From positions 62,001 through 126,000 of the forward strand of contig NKYR01000009.1 of the NCBI GenBank assembly GCA_003184365.1: a DNA stretch of 64,000 nt. Reading direction: 5' to 3'. This DNA comes from Evernia prunastri (Eukaryota > Ascomycota > Lecanoromycetes > Lecanorales > Parmeliaceae). Below are positions 24,215 to 35,076 of this stretch, piece by piece. The position numbers were made by a program, and so were the translations under genes. A model generated the notes under the pieces. That model saw nothing but the letters and a program-made list of their open reading frames with translations. It did no database searches and was not told the DNA's origin. Each line of letters opens with the position of its first letter. Within the stretch, counting starts at the first letter, position 1.

Positions 24215-27200
24215 ATGCTTCAAGTCCTAACTACCCTCCTCTTCGCAGGCGTTGCGGTAGCTAGCTATGCCTCCAATATCAACTATCGGAGTCCCTCTCA
24301 CAATCACCCCGGTCTCGGCGTGTCCATTCACAAGGTATGATTGATCCATTCCATCACTGTAACCACCCTTACACCTGTGCCAATGAATGTGCGCATAGGT
24401 CAACAAGCGCAACAATGGGTCTTCCCCGTACAGTGGCCCATTAAATTTTACGCACGGCGTTGCGTCTGGAGACCCTTTCCCCAATTCAGTCATCATATGG
24501 ACAAGGTGCGCGCCGATCCAGGACGATGTCAACGACAATTCAACCGTCTCGGGTTATGTGCCCTTGTACAATCCAGTCCCAATATACAACGAGAGCGACA
24601 TCTCTCCTCCATCTACTGCTCCTATCTGTATTAGTTATAAGGTGGGATTAGATAATGCTTTCAGCAAAGTCGTGGATTCTGGCATGGCGTATAGTGAGTT
24701 ATATTTCCCTAGCCACTTCTTCCTGATTCATTGCCTTTTTGGCTTGTAAAAGATGTAGGAGTTAAATGCTCCGGGATAAGTCTCACCACTCCATGTCGGT
24801 CTCAGAGAGATATGCTGACTCTGGAAATCGTAAAGCCAGCTCCGATGTCGACTATACTATGAAGGCAAGACTCTCGCTTAGTCACTGGAGACGTGAGTGT
24901 TGATTGGCCCAGGTGGAAGCCCAGAACCTCAGCCCGTACACTCGGTATTATTACCAGTTCAGTGTCTGCAACTCCAATGTCACTAGCCCAATCGGTCGTA
25001 CAAAGACGATACCTGCACCAAATGACCTAGTAACCAAGATTGGTCTGGCAGTATATTGTGCGTGTCCCTCCGAGCATCCCATTTCTCGTAGGCAATTGAA
25101 GCCCAATTGCAAGGAGACCTCCGGCATTGAGATTTTTGCTTTCTCTCTAGATCTCAGAATCGATAATCTATTATAAAAATAGACTGCTAACTCGGATTGG
25201 TTTACACAGCGTGCTCGAATTTTCCATTTGGCTTTTTCAACGCATTCGGCAATCCAGGTGAGGCTCCCTTATTAGGCTTCCATTATCAGTCTATTGATAT
25301 CTTGAGCTTGAAGCTCGTAAGGACTCGGTGGACTACGTAATTCATCTTGGAGACTACATATACGAGTACAAGAATGGAGACTATGGTTGGTAAGTAATTC
25401 AAAGGCCATGTTTCCTCCTTTGAGGCCAAGATTTGCGTCTTGAGATATCACTTGGGAGCATCCCCTCTCTAGAAGTATTCCTCCTGGGATTATCCCCTCT
25501 CTAGATGTGTTTCTCTTGGGTGTATGCCCTTTCTGGACGTGTTCTTCTTGGGAGTATCCCCTCTCTGGACGTGTTCCATCGCTCGCTATATCTTCTCAAA
25601 CCAGCAAGACTGACCCTGAGATCCTGATCCAGGGGGCAAAGCATTGGACGTATTCCGCTCCCAGACCGAACCATCTTCACGCTCTATGACTATCGGAAGC
25701 GAATAGCTACATACAGGACCGACCTTGATCTTCTTCTCAGTCATCAGACCTTCCCCTGGATCCCAGTGTGGGACGACCATGAGGTCGCTGATAATACTTA
25801 CCGCGATGGCTCTTCAGGTACGTACAGATTGGCGCTGGAGCACATTCTTTCTAGCTCGAACCCCAAATTGGTCGTAAGATTTGTTTGAAAGCTTGAATGG
25901 CTTCTCCCCTGTATCATGCTCTGCAGCACCGTCCTGTGAATCGAACCCATTTCGGGGAGGAATTATGCTGACACTGCAACCGTTATCAGAGTTGAATAAC
26001 ACCGAGGCCTCGTTCATTGGGGATGGTGGTGTTAGTGTTGACCAGCGAAAGATGAACGCTGTTCGAGCTTACTTCGAGTGGATGCCCGTACGTGTTTTCG
26101 GAGTCCATGTTCCCTCTTCTGAGCCAAATGTCGAGTCTTGAGGCTTGTCTTGGGGGTATTTACCTCCTAGGCGTGTCTCAAAGCTGGCCAACAACCCCCC
26201 CTCCCCCCCAAAAACAAGCACGACTGACCGCGAAATCACAACCCAGATTCGGCAAGTTGAGATGGACGACAATTTACGGATCTGGAGAAGCTTCTCTATT
26301 GGCACACTACTTGATTTGATTATGCTTGATGTGATTCCATGCACACTCTCTCAGAAAAAAGAGATACCAGTCTAATCGCCCTTTGTAGACACGCCAGTAC
26401 GATAGATCGATTACCGATCTCTACTGGAATACACATTACGGTGCGTTACATGACACACAGCCACAGAGAAGACATTGCTAATTCCATTTAGTCCATCAGA
26501 TCTCTAACGACGCGGGCCGCTCGATGATGGGCAGTCGCCAGGAAAATTGGTTCTATAGCCAATTGAAGTCTTCCGCTCAAAGGGGTGCGACTTGGCGAGT
26601 CATCGGATCGCAGACCGTTTTCTCTCGAATCAATGAATCTATTGCATATGGAAACGTAGATCCACTTGACTGTAATGTGTCTCCTGAATCTAGAAGTATC
26701 TTTAAAGAGATATACTGACTCCGAAGTTATTCAGATGATGCATGGGTAGGTGATCTTCCGCAGCTCTTTGTTGCAAAATGATGCAATCGCACAATTGGTT
26801 TCCGCGCTCAATTGCTAGCTCAAAATGGGGTTACTGATGTAGAGGACTATCAGGATGGTTACCAAGCAAATCGAAACAGAACCTTTCAGACTCTTTACGA
26901 CAATCAAATTGATAATAACGTCATTCTGTCGGGAGACAGTCATGGAAATTGGGCCAGGTGAGTTATTTTGAGACATGTCTTGGGAGGTTTTACTCTCTAG
27001 GCGTGTCTCAAGCCTCGCTGACCCCCTCAAACAAGCTAAACTGACCCGGAAATCATAACCCAGCGACCTTATCTGGCTCGATGAGCACTCGTACGATTCT
27101 ACGACAGGCAAGGGTTCGATAGGAACAGAATTTGCAGGTACGGCGGTCAGCTCGCCGTCACCTTATGGCCAGAACATCACCCTAGCCAGAGCCAATAATG

Positions 27201-27529
27201 CGAGCAATTATCTGGTCCAATACAACCGCGAGCTGCAGTGGTCGGAGCTTTACTATCGCGGCTACTTTGAGCTTCAGATCAGCCACGAGTCGGTGGAGGC
27301 CAGTTACTTCGGGATGCCAACCATTGTCAACCGGAACCCCAACGAAATATCCCTGGCAAACTTCACAGTGTTGAGCGGGGCCAATGCCCTACAGAGGAAT
27401 CCAAGTCCTGGTGGTGGCATTGTGGAAAATGGTGCGTTGAAGCTGGGCAAGACTGTTCAGACCAACTCTACCAATAATACTGCGACCGGGGTGTATTTCA
27501 TCTCCAATGATCCGGTAGAGGATTTGTAA
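24215..27529 (+). CDS. Secreted PhoD-type phosphatase/phosphodiesterase
   Basis: Fourteen exons: 24215..24334, 24399..24693, 24836..24864, 24913..25057, 25210..25257, 25314..25389, 25633..25817, 25990..26087, 26247..26330, 26389..26440, 26492..26671, 26735..26745, 26854..26957 and 27064..27529. The sum is 1893 nt, 630 aa. It starts with a signal peptide (MLQVLTTLLFAGVAVAS). The PhoD N-terminal domain begins at HGVASGDPFPNSVIIWTR. The metallophosphatase part shows the metal-ligand motifs HLGDYIYEY, WIPVWDDHEVADN and LSGDSHGNW. Several N-glycosylation sequons follow. PhoD enzymes are Ca/Fe-dependent phosphomonoesterases or phosphodiesterases, and this one is probably extracellular. One exon is only 11 nt, one intron appears to use a GC donor (24865), and three introns are related repeats. 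Confidence 0.88.
25390..25632 (+). repeat. Introner-like intron, copy 1 (with tandem array)
   Basis: Intron 6 of the PhoD gene, 243 nt. Its last 40 nt (CTCAAACCAGCAAGACTGACC then GAGATCCTGATCCAG, read with a short gap) match the ends of introns 8 and 13. Its 5' part (CCATGTTTCCTCCTTTGAG, then GCGTCTTGAG) matches intron 8. The centre has expanded into four tandem units (see 25451..25578). Confidence 0.65.
25451..25578 (+). repeat. Four tandem 32-nt units inside an intron
   Basis: Four consecutive 32-nt units starting at 25451, 25483, 25515 and 25547. Each is a variant of CTTGGGAGTATCCCCTCTCT followed by RGAYGTGTTCYT. The unit corresponds to the hairpin arms of the related introns. Units 3 and 4 are the most alike, which suggests stepwise duplication. 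Confidence 0.8.
26088..26246 (+). repeat. Introner-like intron, copy 2
   Basis: Intron 8 of the PhoD gene, 159 nt. It shares with intron 13 the block TCCTAGGCGTGTCTCAA and the end ACTGACCGCGAAATCACAAC plus CCAG. A left arm starting TTGAGGCTTGTCTTGGGGG can fold back on that block. A C-run and an A-run (about 26195-26217) separate the hairpin from the branch site. Confidence 0.7.
26958..27063 (+). repeat. Introner-like intron, copy 3 (cleanest hairpin)
   Basis: Intron 13 of the PhoD gene, 106 nt. TTGAGACATGTCTTGGGAG (26968..26986) pairs with CTCTCTAGGCGTGTCTCAA (26993..27011) around a 6-nt loop. This is a 19-bp stem almost without mismatch once G-U pairs are counted. The end CTGACCCGGAAATCATAAC plus CCAG carries the branch site and acceptor. 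Confidence 0.75.
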
Positions 27530-28303
27530 AGGACACGCCGTCTCGAAATGTCTTCCTCAAACCAGACATCAAGCCATGAAGAAAGTTAAGAATAGAAAGC
27601 AATAAATCAAAATCGAAGTCCCAAATCATGAAAATTTTCCTTCTACTAACCTCTGTTTCTTGTTCTTTTACGCATTTCTCAGAGGCAATAAACCAGATAC
27701 AACCCGAATCTTTTTATCAAATAATACTGTATCATAAAGACTGAAGGTATGAAACTACGGTTTGTGTCAGGTGAAAAGAAGCTATTTAGGGGAAAATTTG
27801 GTGACAAATTGTTTCTTTTTAGGATGATAGCTCTAAAATGTCCAGAAAAATTGATCTAAATCCTTAATCATCATCAAATAAAGCAGAGTGCACCCTTAAC
27901 CATATCAGATTTCACCTGAAGGCAACCCAGAGAAGTTGACAGAAGCGTACTTGAGAACCCATATTTGCTTTTACCAGCTACGGCTGGGTTAAACTCGAAG
28001 TATAATGACTTTCGACACCGACTGTGAGTCTTCCTAGAGTAAGGTAAGGTAGCAAGGTAGACAGCGTGACAGCCTACCTGATCTCGCATGATCTTCCATG
28101 CAAGGGCGATTTCGTCATTGGCTCGCTTATTCTTTCCCCTAGTCCCAGCTAAGGTAGCCTCACTGACCCTTTTTCCGGGCTTCAGCTCTTTCCCAGAGCT
28201 TCCCTCGTTCCACTTCGACTTCACCCCCTACCTTTTCCCCTCCTTTTCCATCAATCTTTCTTTCCATTAAATTCAACACCAATAACACGCCCAATCTCCC
28301 ACA
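27530..28303. other. Spacer, 0.77 kb
   Basis: AT-rich 3' flank of the PhoD gene, then a CT-rich run-up to the next start codon. No gene is seen. Confidence 0.5.
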
Positions 28304-29011
28304 ATGTCTACAAGAAAGAGAAAGCAGGACGCAACGGACCTCCAAGCACTCCCAAGTGACGAGAGCGAGGAGGAAGAAGAGTAAGACAAGCCTTCTTGAC
28401 GTCATTCGTTCTCCAACTACCCTCAAAACCCCCAAAAAGAGTCAATTGACCACTCTGCTGTCTACTGCAGCGTTCTTGCTCTCCTACACTCGACTTGAGC
28501 CATACATTCCACTCAGCTCTTTGCACTCAGAAAAGACAGGGTTCCCACTGACATTCGGCGCTCAGATATGAAGCATCTGATGCGTCCGACGCTGGCGAAG
28601 ATGAAGTCTCTTCGGAGGAGGAGGAGGAGGAGGAAGACGAGGCAGCCGCTGAAGGTACAGATGATTCCAATGGCTCCTATGCGCGGCAGGACTCGAGCTG
28701 ACAGATACCCCACAGCCCCGCCAGCTGCCAAGAAGCGCAAGACAGCTCCTGCCTCCAACAACAAAGACGCTCCCGAAGTGGTGAGCGATGAGGAGGACGA
28801 GGAGGAAGAACCCGAGGAAGCTTCCGATGAAGAAGCTGCACCCGCGGAAGATGACGAGGATGAGGACGGCGAGGGCGACAGCGCTGATGAGGCCGAGGGA
28901 GTCGAAGCAACAGCCAAGTCGAGTGGACCCGCTGCATCGGCAAAGGCCGCAAAGGGAGCAGTTGTCCCAAAAGAGGATGATCTGGAAGAGGTAAAAGGTG
29001 ATTCGGAATAA
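28304..29011 (+). CDS. Small acidic nuclear-type protein, unknown function
   Basis: Three exons: 28304..28380, 28566..28654 and 28716..29011. The sum is 462 nt, 153 aa. The sequence starts MSTRKRKQDATDLQALPSDE and is dominated by Glu/Asp runs. A basic nuclear-localisation-like segment, PPAAKKRKTAP, is formed across the second junction. The C-terminal third is Ala/Glu-rich. Nothing in it is catalytic. Such acidic, NLS-bearing proteins are often histone or ribosome-assembly chaperones, but I see no Chz-type motif, so no function is assigned. The long minus-strand ORFs opposite it are Ser-rich mirror frames of the GAG/GAA codons. Confidence 0.7.
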
Positions 29012-30218
29012 AAGCACGTTTTGATGAAGGAAATCTGGATATTGCAGGAAGGCTGCAAGTGGGGGCGGGAAGGAATTTTGATAAGTATACCGCAACTGGT
29101 GGACAACATTGAATAGAATGAATCAAGGGATCCAGTTTGCACCTTACTCTGTTTCCGCACACTTGATGCCTAAAGTATCCCCTACCGAACCATCTACTCC
29201 TCCGCAGCTACAGCAGCTGTGCAGTGCTTGACTATCTGTCTCCGGAACCAGCACCTTAATGCACTTATACCAAGACCTGGCTGAAGGGCGCCCTCGCCTC
29301 AACTCATTTGTAGAGACGAGGTACTGTAAGACCGCATTGATGAACGGAGTGGGTATGAGTAAGTGATAGCCCGTCTAGAGTCCATAAACCGCGTGGCTCC
29401 GCGCTCCAAGTCGAGATGGTGTTCTCGAAAATTCCAGAATGCACGGGAAGTTTGTCCGGAATGCGGAATGCAGCATTGAGTAGATGCTTGCACCTGTTTT
29501 TATTTGTTTGCGTATTAAAGCATAATGCAAATGAAGCAATTGCCTGTGTTTCTTGAAGTGCGCTTACGAGTAAATGTTCCGGCGATCGCTTACCCTACGA
29601 GACCTGTTTGGTTCACCAATTGTACAACTTCTTACGAGAGAGAGATGATACAAGCTTTCAATTCATCTTGTTTGAATCCTTCTTGGATGTTTAGATTTTG
29701 TTGCATCCTTCCATCTGATATACCACACCCTATCGACCTACCGACATACTTTGACTCGTAGCCATAAAGACGCTTGTGCCTGTGAGTACCGTAAGGTAGG
29801 TGGTACCTGGTCTACTTAAGGTACCTGGATGAATAGCATCTGCTCCATATAAGCGATGATATAAGCGATGATATAAGCGAATTTTCAATGGCTAGATGTA
29901 CTAAGGGCCACCTGCGCATGCGAGAAGAGGGATACTCTATGTGTCATTCGTCCTTTCGCTGGGAGCCGGAAGAGCCTCAGACTTTAATACCTTAGGTACC
30001 TCGTTATCTAGCGAGCCTACATCATCTAGGTAAGTGAGGTAGGTACCCTCGTACGACAGGTATTATTTGGAGGTAGTGCGCGAAATGCCGACGCAAGCCG
30101 AGCCATGATGGACGTCTTAAACACGACTGATGGACCCCCCACCGCAAGTATTACCACGAGATTTCTCCAATAAAAGCACACTTTCGAATGGACGCAATCG
30201 ATAGCAACTATAATAGCA
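29012..30218. other. Spacer, 1.2 kb
   Basis: No gene seen. A 12-nt unit ATAAGCGATGAT occurs about 2.5 times at 29848-29880. Several GGTACC/AAGGTA motifs lie between 29790 and 30060, a motif class that recurs in other spacers of this window. Confidence 0.5.
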
Positions 30219-31797
30219 ATGTCTACCCCTCATATAGCCCGCTCCATCACCAATACCATTCGTCACGTCTGTCGTTCCAGGGCAAGGACATTCAACCTAA
30301 CAGTCCAGCGTGCAGCGTCCACCAAACATCCGAGAGGTTTCATACCCCCTACCATTGACGATCTCGCAGAGTTAAGAGAGCGTGTGCAAGAGTTCACTCG
30401 TGAGCCATCATGACGCTTCCCGCTGCAAAATACAGCCTCTGAAGCAACATGTAGGACGAGAAATACCGGAAGAAGTTGCTGCGAGAACAGACCGCGAGAA
30501 TGAGTTCCCTTCAGACATATGGAGGAAGTTCGGGGAAGCAGGGTTGGGCGTCTAGGCTTTCAATGTTGCATTGGGGCTGACTGCAGAAAGCTTTCTAGGT
30601 ATCACGGCGGATGAGGATTACGGAGGCTTAGCAATGGGCTATCAAGCGCATTGTATCGTCATGGAGGAGATCAGTAAGGCTTCAGGTGAGCTGTCTGCCC
30701 AAAAGGTGTTGATGAATGCGCTCATAGTATCAGGCAGTATTGGGCTTTCGTACGCTGCGCACTCCCAGCTGTGCGTCAATCAACTATCTCTGAACGGCAA
30801 TGACGATCAAAAAGAGAGGTTTCTTCCCGGCTTGATATCGGGCCAGAAGGTTGGCGCGTTGGCGATGTCGGAAACTTCCGCCGGCTCTGATGTGGTCAGT
30901 ATGAGAACAACAGCGAAAGCGGTGGATGGAGGATACGTGCTCAATGGCTCCAAAATGTGGATCACAAATGTGGGCTTGCACCCTTTGAGACCCAGTTCTC
31001 TATGCAAGAACAGATACTCATGACATCTTTCAGGGACCAGATGCCGATCATATAATCGTTTATGCGAAGACAGAGCCTGACAAAGGCTCCAAAGGCATTA
31101 CTGCCTTCATCATGGACAACACAGCCCAAGGCTTTTCCTGCGCTCGCAAACTCGACAAACTTGGTATGCGAGGGTCTAATACCGGCGAACTAATATTCGA
31201 AGACGTATTTATTCCTCAGGAGAACATGCTCGGTCAATTGAATCACGGCGTAAGAGTGTTGATGGAAGGGTTAGATATCGAAAGGCTTGTCCTCAGCGCT
31301 GGACCCCTAGGGTAAAAAGATCCTTTCGTTTCCACTTCATTGGGGAGAGATTGTTCTGACAATCTGTCAAATGCAGATTAATGTCGTCCGCCTTGGCCCT
31401 CGTACTCCCTTACACTCATAGCCGCGCCCAATTCTCCGCACCGATTGCGCACAACCAGCTAATCCAAGCAAAGCTCGCAGACATGCACACCAAATATCGC
31501 GCCTCGGCCTCCTACACTTACTCCGTCGCCGCTGCTCTTGACTCCGCTCATTCCTCTTCCAACAATACTCCGAATACCCAAGACTGTGCTGGTGCTATCT
31601 TGTATGCGGCAGAGAGAGCAACAGAGTGCGCGCTTGATGCCATCCAGTTGATGGGAGGTATGGGCTACATGAACGAAGTGCCGGCTGGAAGGCTGTTGAG
31701 GGATGCGAAACTGTACGAGATCGGAGCGGGGACGAGTGAGATCAGGAGGATTGTGATTGGGAGAGCTTTCAATAAGGAGTACAGTGAGAGGCGGTAG
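30219..31797 (+). CDS. Isovaleryl-CoA dehydrogenase, mitochondrial
   Basis: Six exons: 30219..30399, 30455..30542, 30591..30685, 30734..30969, 31034..31311 and 31377..31797. The sum is 1299 nt, 432 aa. It oxidises isovaleryl-CoA to 3-methylcrotonyl-CoA with FAD, the third step of leucine breakdown. The N-terminus is Arg/Ser/Thr-rich with few acids, a mitochondrial presequence. Acyl-CoA dehydrogenase signatures are AMSETSAGSDV and QLMGGMGYMNEVPAGRLLRD. LDIERLVLSAGPLG carries the Glu that serves as base in the isovaleryl-specific subfamily, and GAGTSEIRR is near the end. It lies tail to tail with the methylcrotonyl-CoA carboxylase subunit, the next enzyme of the pathway, 396 bp away. The acceptor AAAG of intron 2 was chosen because it restores EAGFLGITADE. 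Confidence 0.92.
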
Positions 31798-32193
31798 GGA
31801 AGTGTAGGTACCGATGGCGAAGGACAGATTCACCCATAGCGGAGAACACTCGAGCGTAGGTCCTCTCAAACAAGGTGAGGCAGGAAGGAGGAAGAAGAGG
31901 AAATACGTGATCACCCGGCATCACAACCTGGGTATTGGAGGTTTCTTGGCTATGAAACCCTTGATGAGAATAATGAGGGAATTCAAGGGAACGACATCGA
32001 ATGCGGACTGGGGCTCAGATTTGATTGTTATTAGACATGAGGCTGCTAAATGGGCATGATGAATGATGGTAGAGGGAGTGGATGGAACGCTGTTGCGGTC
32101 CAAAATTTGGCTCGTCAGGCATTCTACCATGGTGTCTCACTGCCAGTCTACAGGAGTGCTTGAAAAAAGGTACTATCAACATCATCTTTGCTA

Positions 32194-35076
32194 CTACTTT
32201 AGCTCTACAAGCTCCTCAAACTCGACTAAAGCGGTACCTGCCTTGCAAAGATCCTGTATTCACGTTAGCGACATCCTTCACGTAATGGAAAGCACGTACC
32301 CCTTGCTGATGCACTACCCTTGAGACGACGCCGTCTTGAGGGCTTCTGATCACCGTTTCCATCTTCATGCTTTCAATAACCACCAACACCTGATCCTTCC
32401 TCACACGGTCGCCCGACCTGGCCTCTACCCTCAAAATCTTGCACGGCATGGGCGCCAGGACGCTGTGAGCCGTTTCTTTGATGCCCAGGGCTTTCCCGAC
32501 CCACTTGGGTGTGGCACACTGCAGGCGGAATTGCTGGCCTTGTTGGAACAGGGTGAGGTTCCCTTGGTCGTCAGCGACCAGCCTTGTTTCGAGCCTGGTG
32601 TGGGGAAAGAAAGACGTGACTTTGCGAGTGTGTGAATCCCAGCTGCTGGCCACGGAGCGGTAGTTGACCGGTGTTCCCGGTGTTCCACCCACGGTAACGT
32701 CAAAGAGCCCGTTATCCAAAACATCGATTGTTACACCTTTTTCGGACGTTCCGTCTGGCCCAAGAACTTTGTTCGGCAGAAACCCCCAAGATCTTCGTTC
32801 CGCCATGGCTGCAAACCCAGACTGAGGTACATCGAACAGAGCGACACGCCTCTCTTGCGAAGTTGCAGCTTCCAGAAAAAGCGAGCCTAGAGCCGCTTGG
32901 GCGTAGACCTCAGGGGCGATTAGCCTTTCAGCGAACAGCTCGTCACGGTGTTTGTTGATAAAGCCTGTTTCTACCGCGGCTGCCGCAAAGCTTGGATGAT
33001 TGCAGACTGCCTTCAAGAATTCAATGTTCGTTATGAGTCCAGCAATCTCGTACTGTTCCAACGCGGAACGCAACTTCTGTATGGCGATTGTCCGGTCATG
33101 ACCCCTGACAATCAGCTTAGCTATCATGGGATCGTAGTGGGAAGATACTTCGTCTCCCATGATGAAGCCGGCGTCGACCCTTACGGTATCGCTAATTGTG
33201 GGTGTTTGCATATGTATCAAACGTCCCGAGTCAGGTGTGAAATCCCTACAGCGAAATTAGGACATTTCGCACTTATATTCCTGTCTCAGTCACAAACCTT
33301 TCGGGGATTTCTGCGTAGATTCGTGCCTCGATGGCCCAACCTCTTTCCGCAATTTTTGCTTCGATCTCCTCCTGACTTAGGGGAAGTCTACCTCCTTCCG
33401 CCACAATGAATTGCCAGTGTACGAGATCTTCGCCAGTGACCATTTCTGTAACAGGATGCTCCACCTGTAGTCGGGTGTTCATCTCCATGAAGAAGAATTC
33501 GCCAGTCTCATTGTCAAAAATGAACTCCACGGTACCTGCTCCCTCATAGCCAACGGCCAGGGCTGCAGTGCGAGCCTTTTCCCATAAGTCTTGACGAACT
33601 GATTCATCTAGATTGGGCGCCGGCGATTCTTCCAATATCTTTTGGTGTCGCCTCTGAATGCTACAATCCCGTTCCCCAAGGGCAACGCAATCGCCTACGA
33701 CCACTTAGAATCAGCGGTCCTTCTTAGTGACGAGAACCCGAGCGTTGAGATAGCTGGAGGGGCGGTTAAAAGGCCTTTTTGCCTCTGGAACTCGCCTTGC
33801 AATCGCAGAATGGTGGGGAGCAAGAAGGATTTGCCCTAACCATGTAATGTATAAGTACATACCGTATTTGTCTGCAAAAATCTGCACTTCGATGTGCCGA
33901 GGGGTCATAATGTATTTCTCGACGAGCATGACATTGTCGCCAAATGAACTCATCGCTTCCGATTTCGCGCTCTCCAATTGCTCGTCAAACACATCTGCCG
34001 TCATCGCTATCCGCATACCCTTACCTCCACCGCCTTTCACGGCCTTTATAAGTACCGGGAAGCCAATCTTAGAGGCTTCGGATCGGAGGAAACCCGGCTC
34101 TTGGTTGCTTCCATGATAACCTGGAATACACGGGACCGCCGCCTCGATCATGATATCTTTCGACCGACTATTAACTACTCAGCTATGCTGGCTTCCATGT
34201 GCAGTCCATTGACCTACCTTTTGTTGCCCATAGCCTCCATTGCTTGCCATGGGGGCCCTATGAATACAAGTCCCGCTTCTGTACATTTGCGAGCGAACGT
34301 TGAATTCTCACTCAGCTGCAAAAAGCTCAGAGTGATGTATGCGTAAGGATTGCCTGATTGGACATACAAAGCCATACCCGGGATGGATGCCTGTGCACCC
34401 ATGTACTTTGGCAGCCTCAATGATTCTATCGCCATCTAGGTACGCAGACGAATGTCCCAGGTTGACGGCATGAGGAGAGCTCAGAGCATGTTGAGATCTA
34501 GCGTCTGGTTCTGTATAAATTGTAGTGGTCCTGATGCCACACTGAGAAGCTGTCTTGTTCACACGTCTTGATGTTCTCAGCCTATAGGTTGCGTTGGAGG
34601 ATATATCCAACTAACAGAGCTATCTCACCACGATTCGCTATCCTATAAAGATTGCATAGTCAGTATTCCTTCTTTGAGACAATAAATTGCCGTATCTCGC
34701 CAGCTCGGAGGGAAATCAAGAGCCTTTGGTTTTGAAATGTGTCTTGCAAATTGAACTGTGCTATAAATTTACTCCAAGAATGTAGATATCTATTACGATC
34801 TAAAAGCCCCCAATTCAAGGCAAACAATTGAGACAACTCAAATTAATTTCAACCATTTCTGCTTCGAGATATAACATGTCTTACATCTAGAAGAACGATA
34901 GGCAACAAAGAGGATTTTGCAGGACAGATTACGTACAAGATTGAAGTCAGGGGCTGACTCGGCGTTGAAGACCTAGATGCTGTGAGAGAAGCGTAGTTGA
35001 TCCTCCCAAGCGACCTGTTATGACATGAAGAGATGGTGCAAAAGGCAGGACGATGGAGAACATGATGGCGATACAT
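32194..35076 (-). CDS. Methylcrotonyl-CoA carboxylase, biotin subunit
   Basis: Eight exons: 34937..35076, 34616..34642, 34368..34581, 34218..34315, 33863..34167, 33299..33694, 32300..33246 and 32194..32253. The sum is 2187 nt, 728 aa. A presequence starts MYRHHVLHRPAFCT. The biotin carboxylase domain shows ILIANRGEIAL, HPGYGFLSENSTFARKC, the ATP-grasp KAVKGGGGKGMRI and FMEMNTRLQVEHPVTEMV. The biotinyl domain carries ESMKMET with the biotinylated Lys, then DLCKAGTALVEFEEL. It carboxylates biotin for transfer to 3-methylcrotonyl-CoA by the partner subunit, in mitochondria. The 34-nt intron 34582..34615 is unusually short and the local protein (EIALLRTSRR) deviates from relatives, so this junction is tentative. 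Intron 1 is 294 nt. Confidence 0.88.

Noticed and set aside
24758..24790. Extra small exon in the PhoD gene (NVGVKCSG)
   Set aside because: No usable donor follows, and direct joining of 24693 to 24836 gives MAYTSSDVDYT, which suits the family better.
25451..25578. CRISPR-like regular 32-nt repeat
   Set aside because: The units touch each other without spacers and lie inside a eukaryotic intron; a plain tandem repeat.
28513..29162. Minus-strand Ser-rich ORFs up to 215 codons
   Set aside because: Antisense of GAG/GAA/GAC-rich codons of the acidic protein. No start context or family features.
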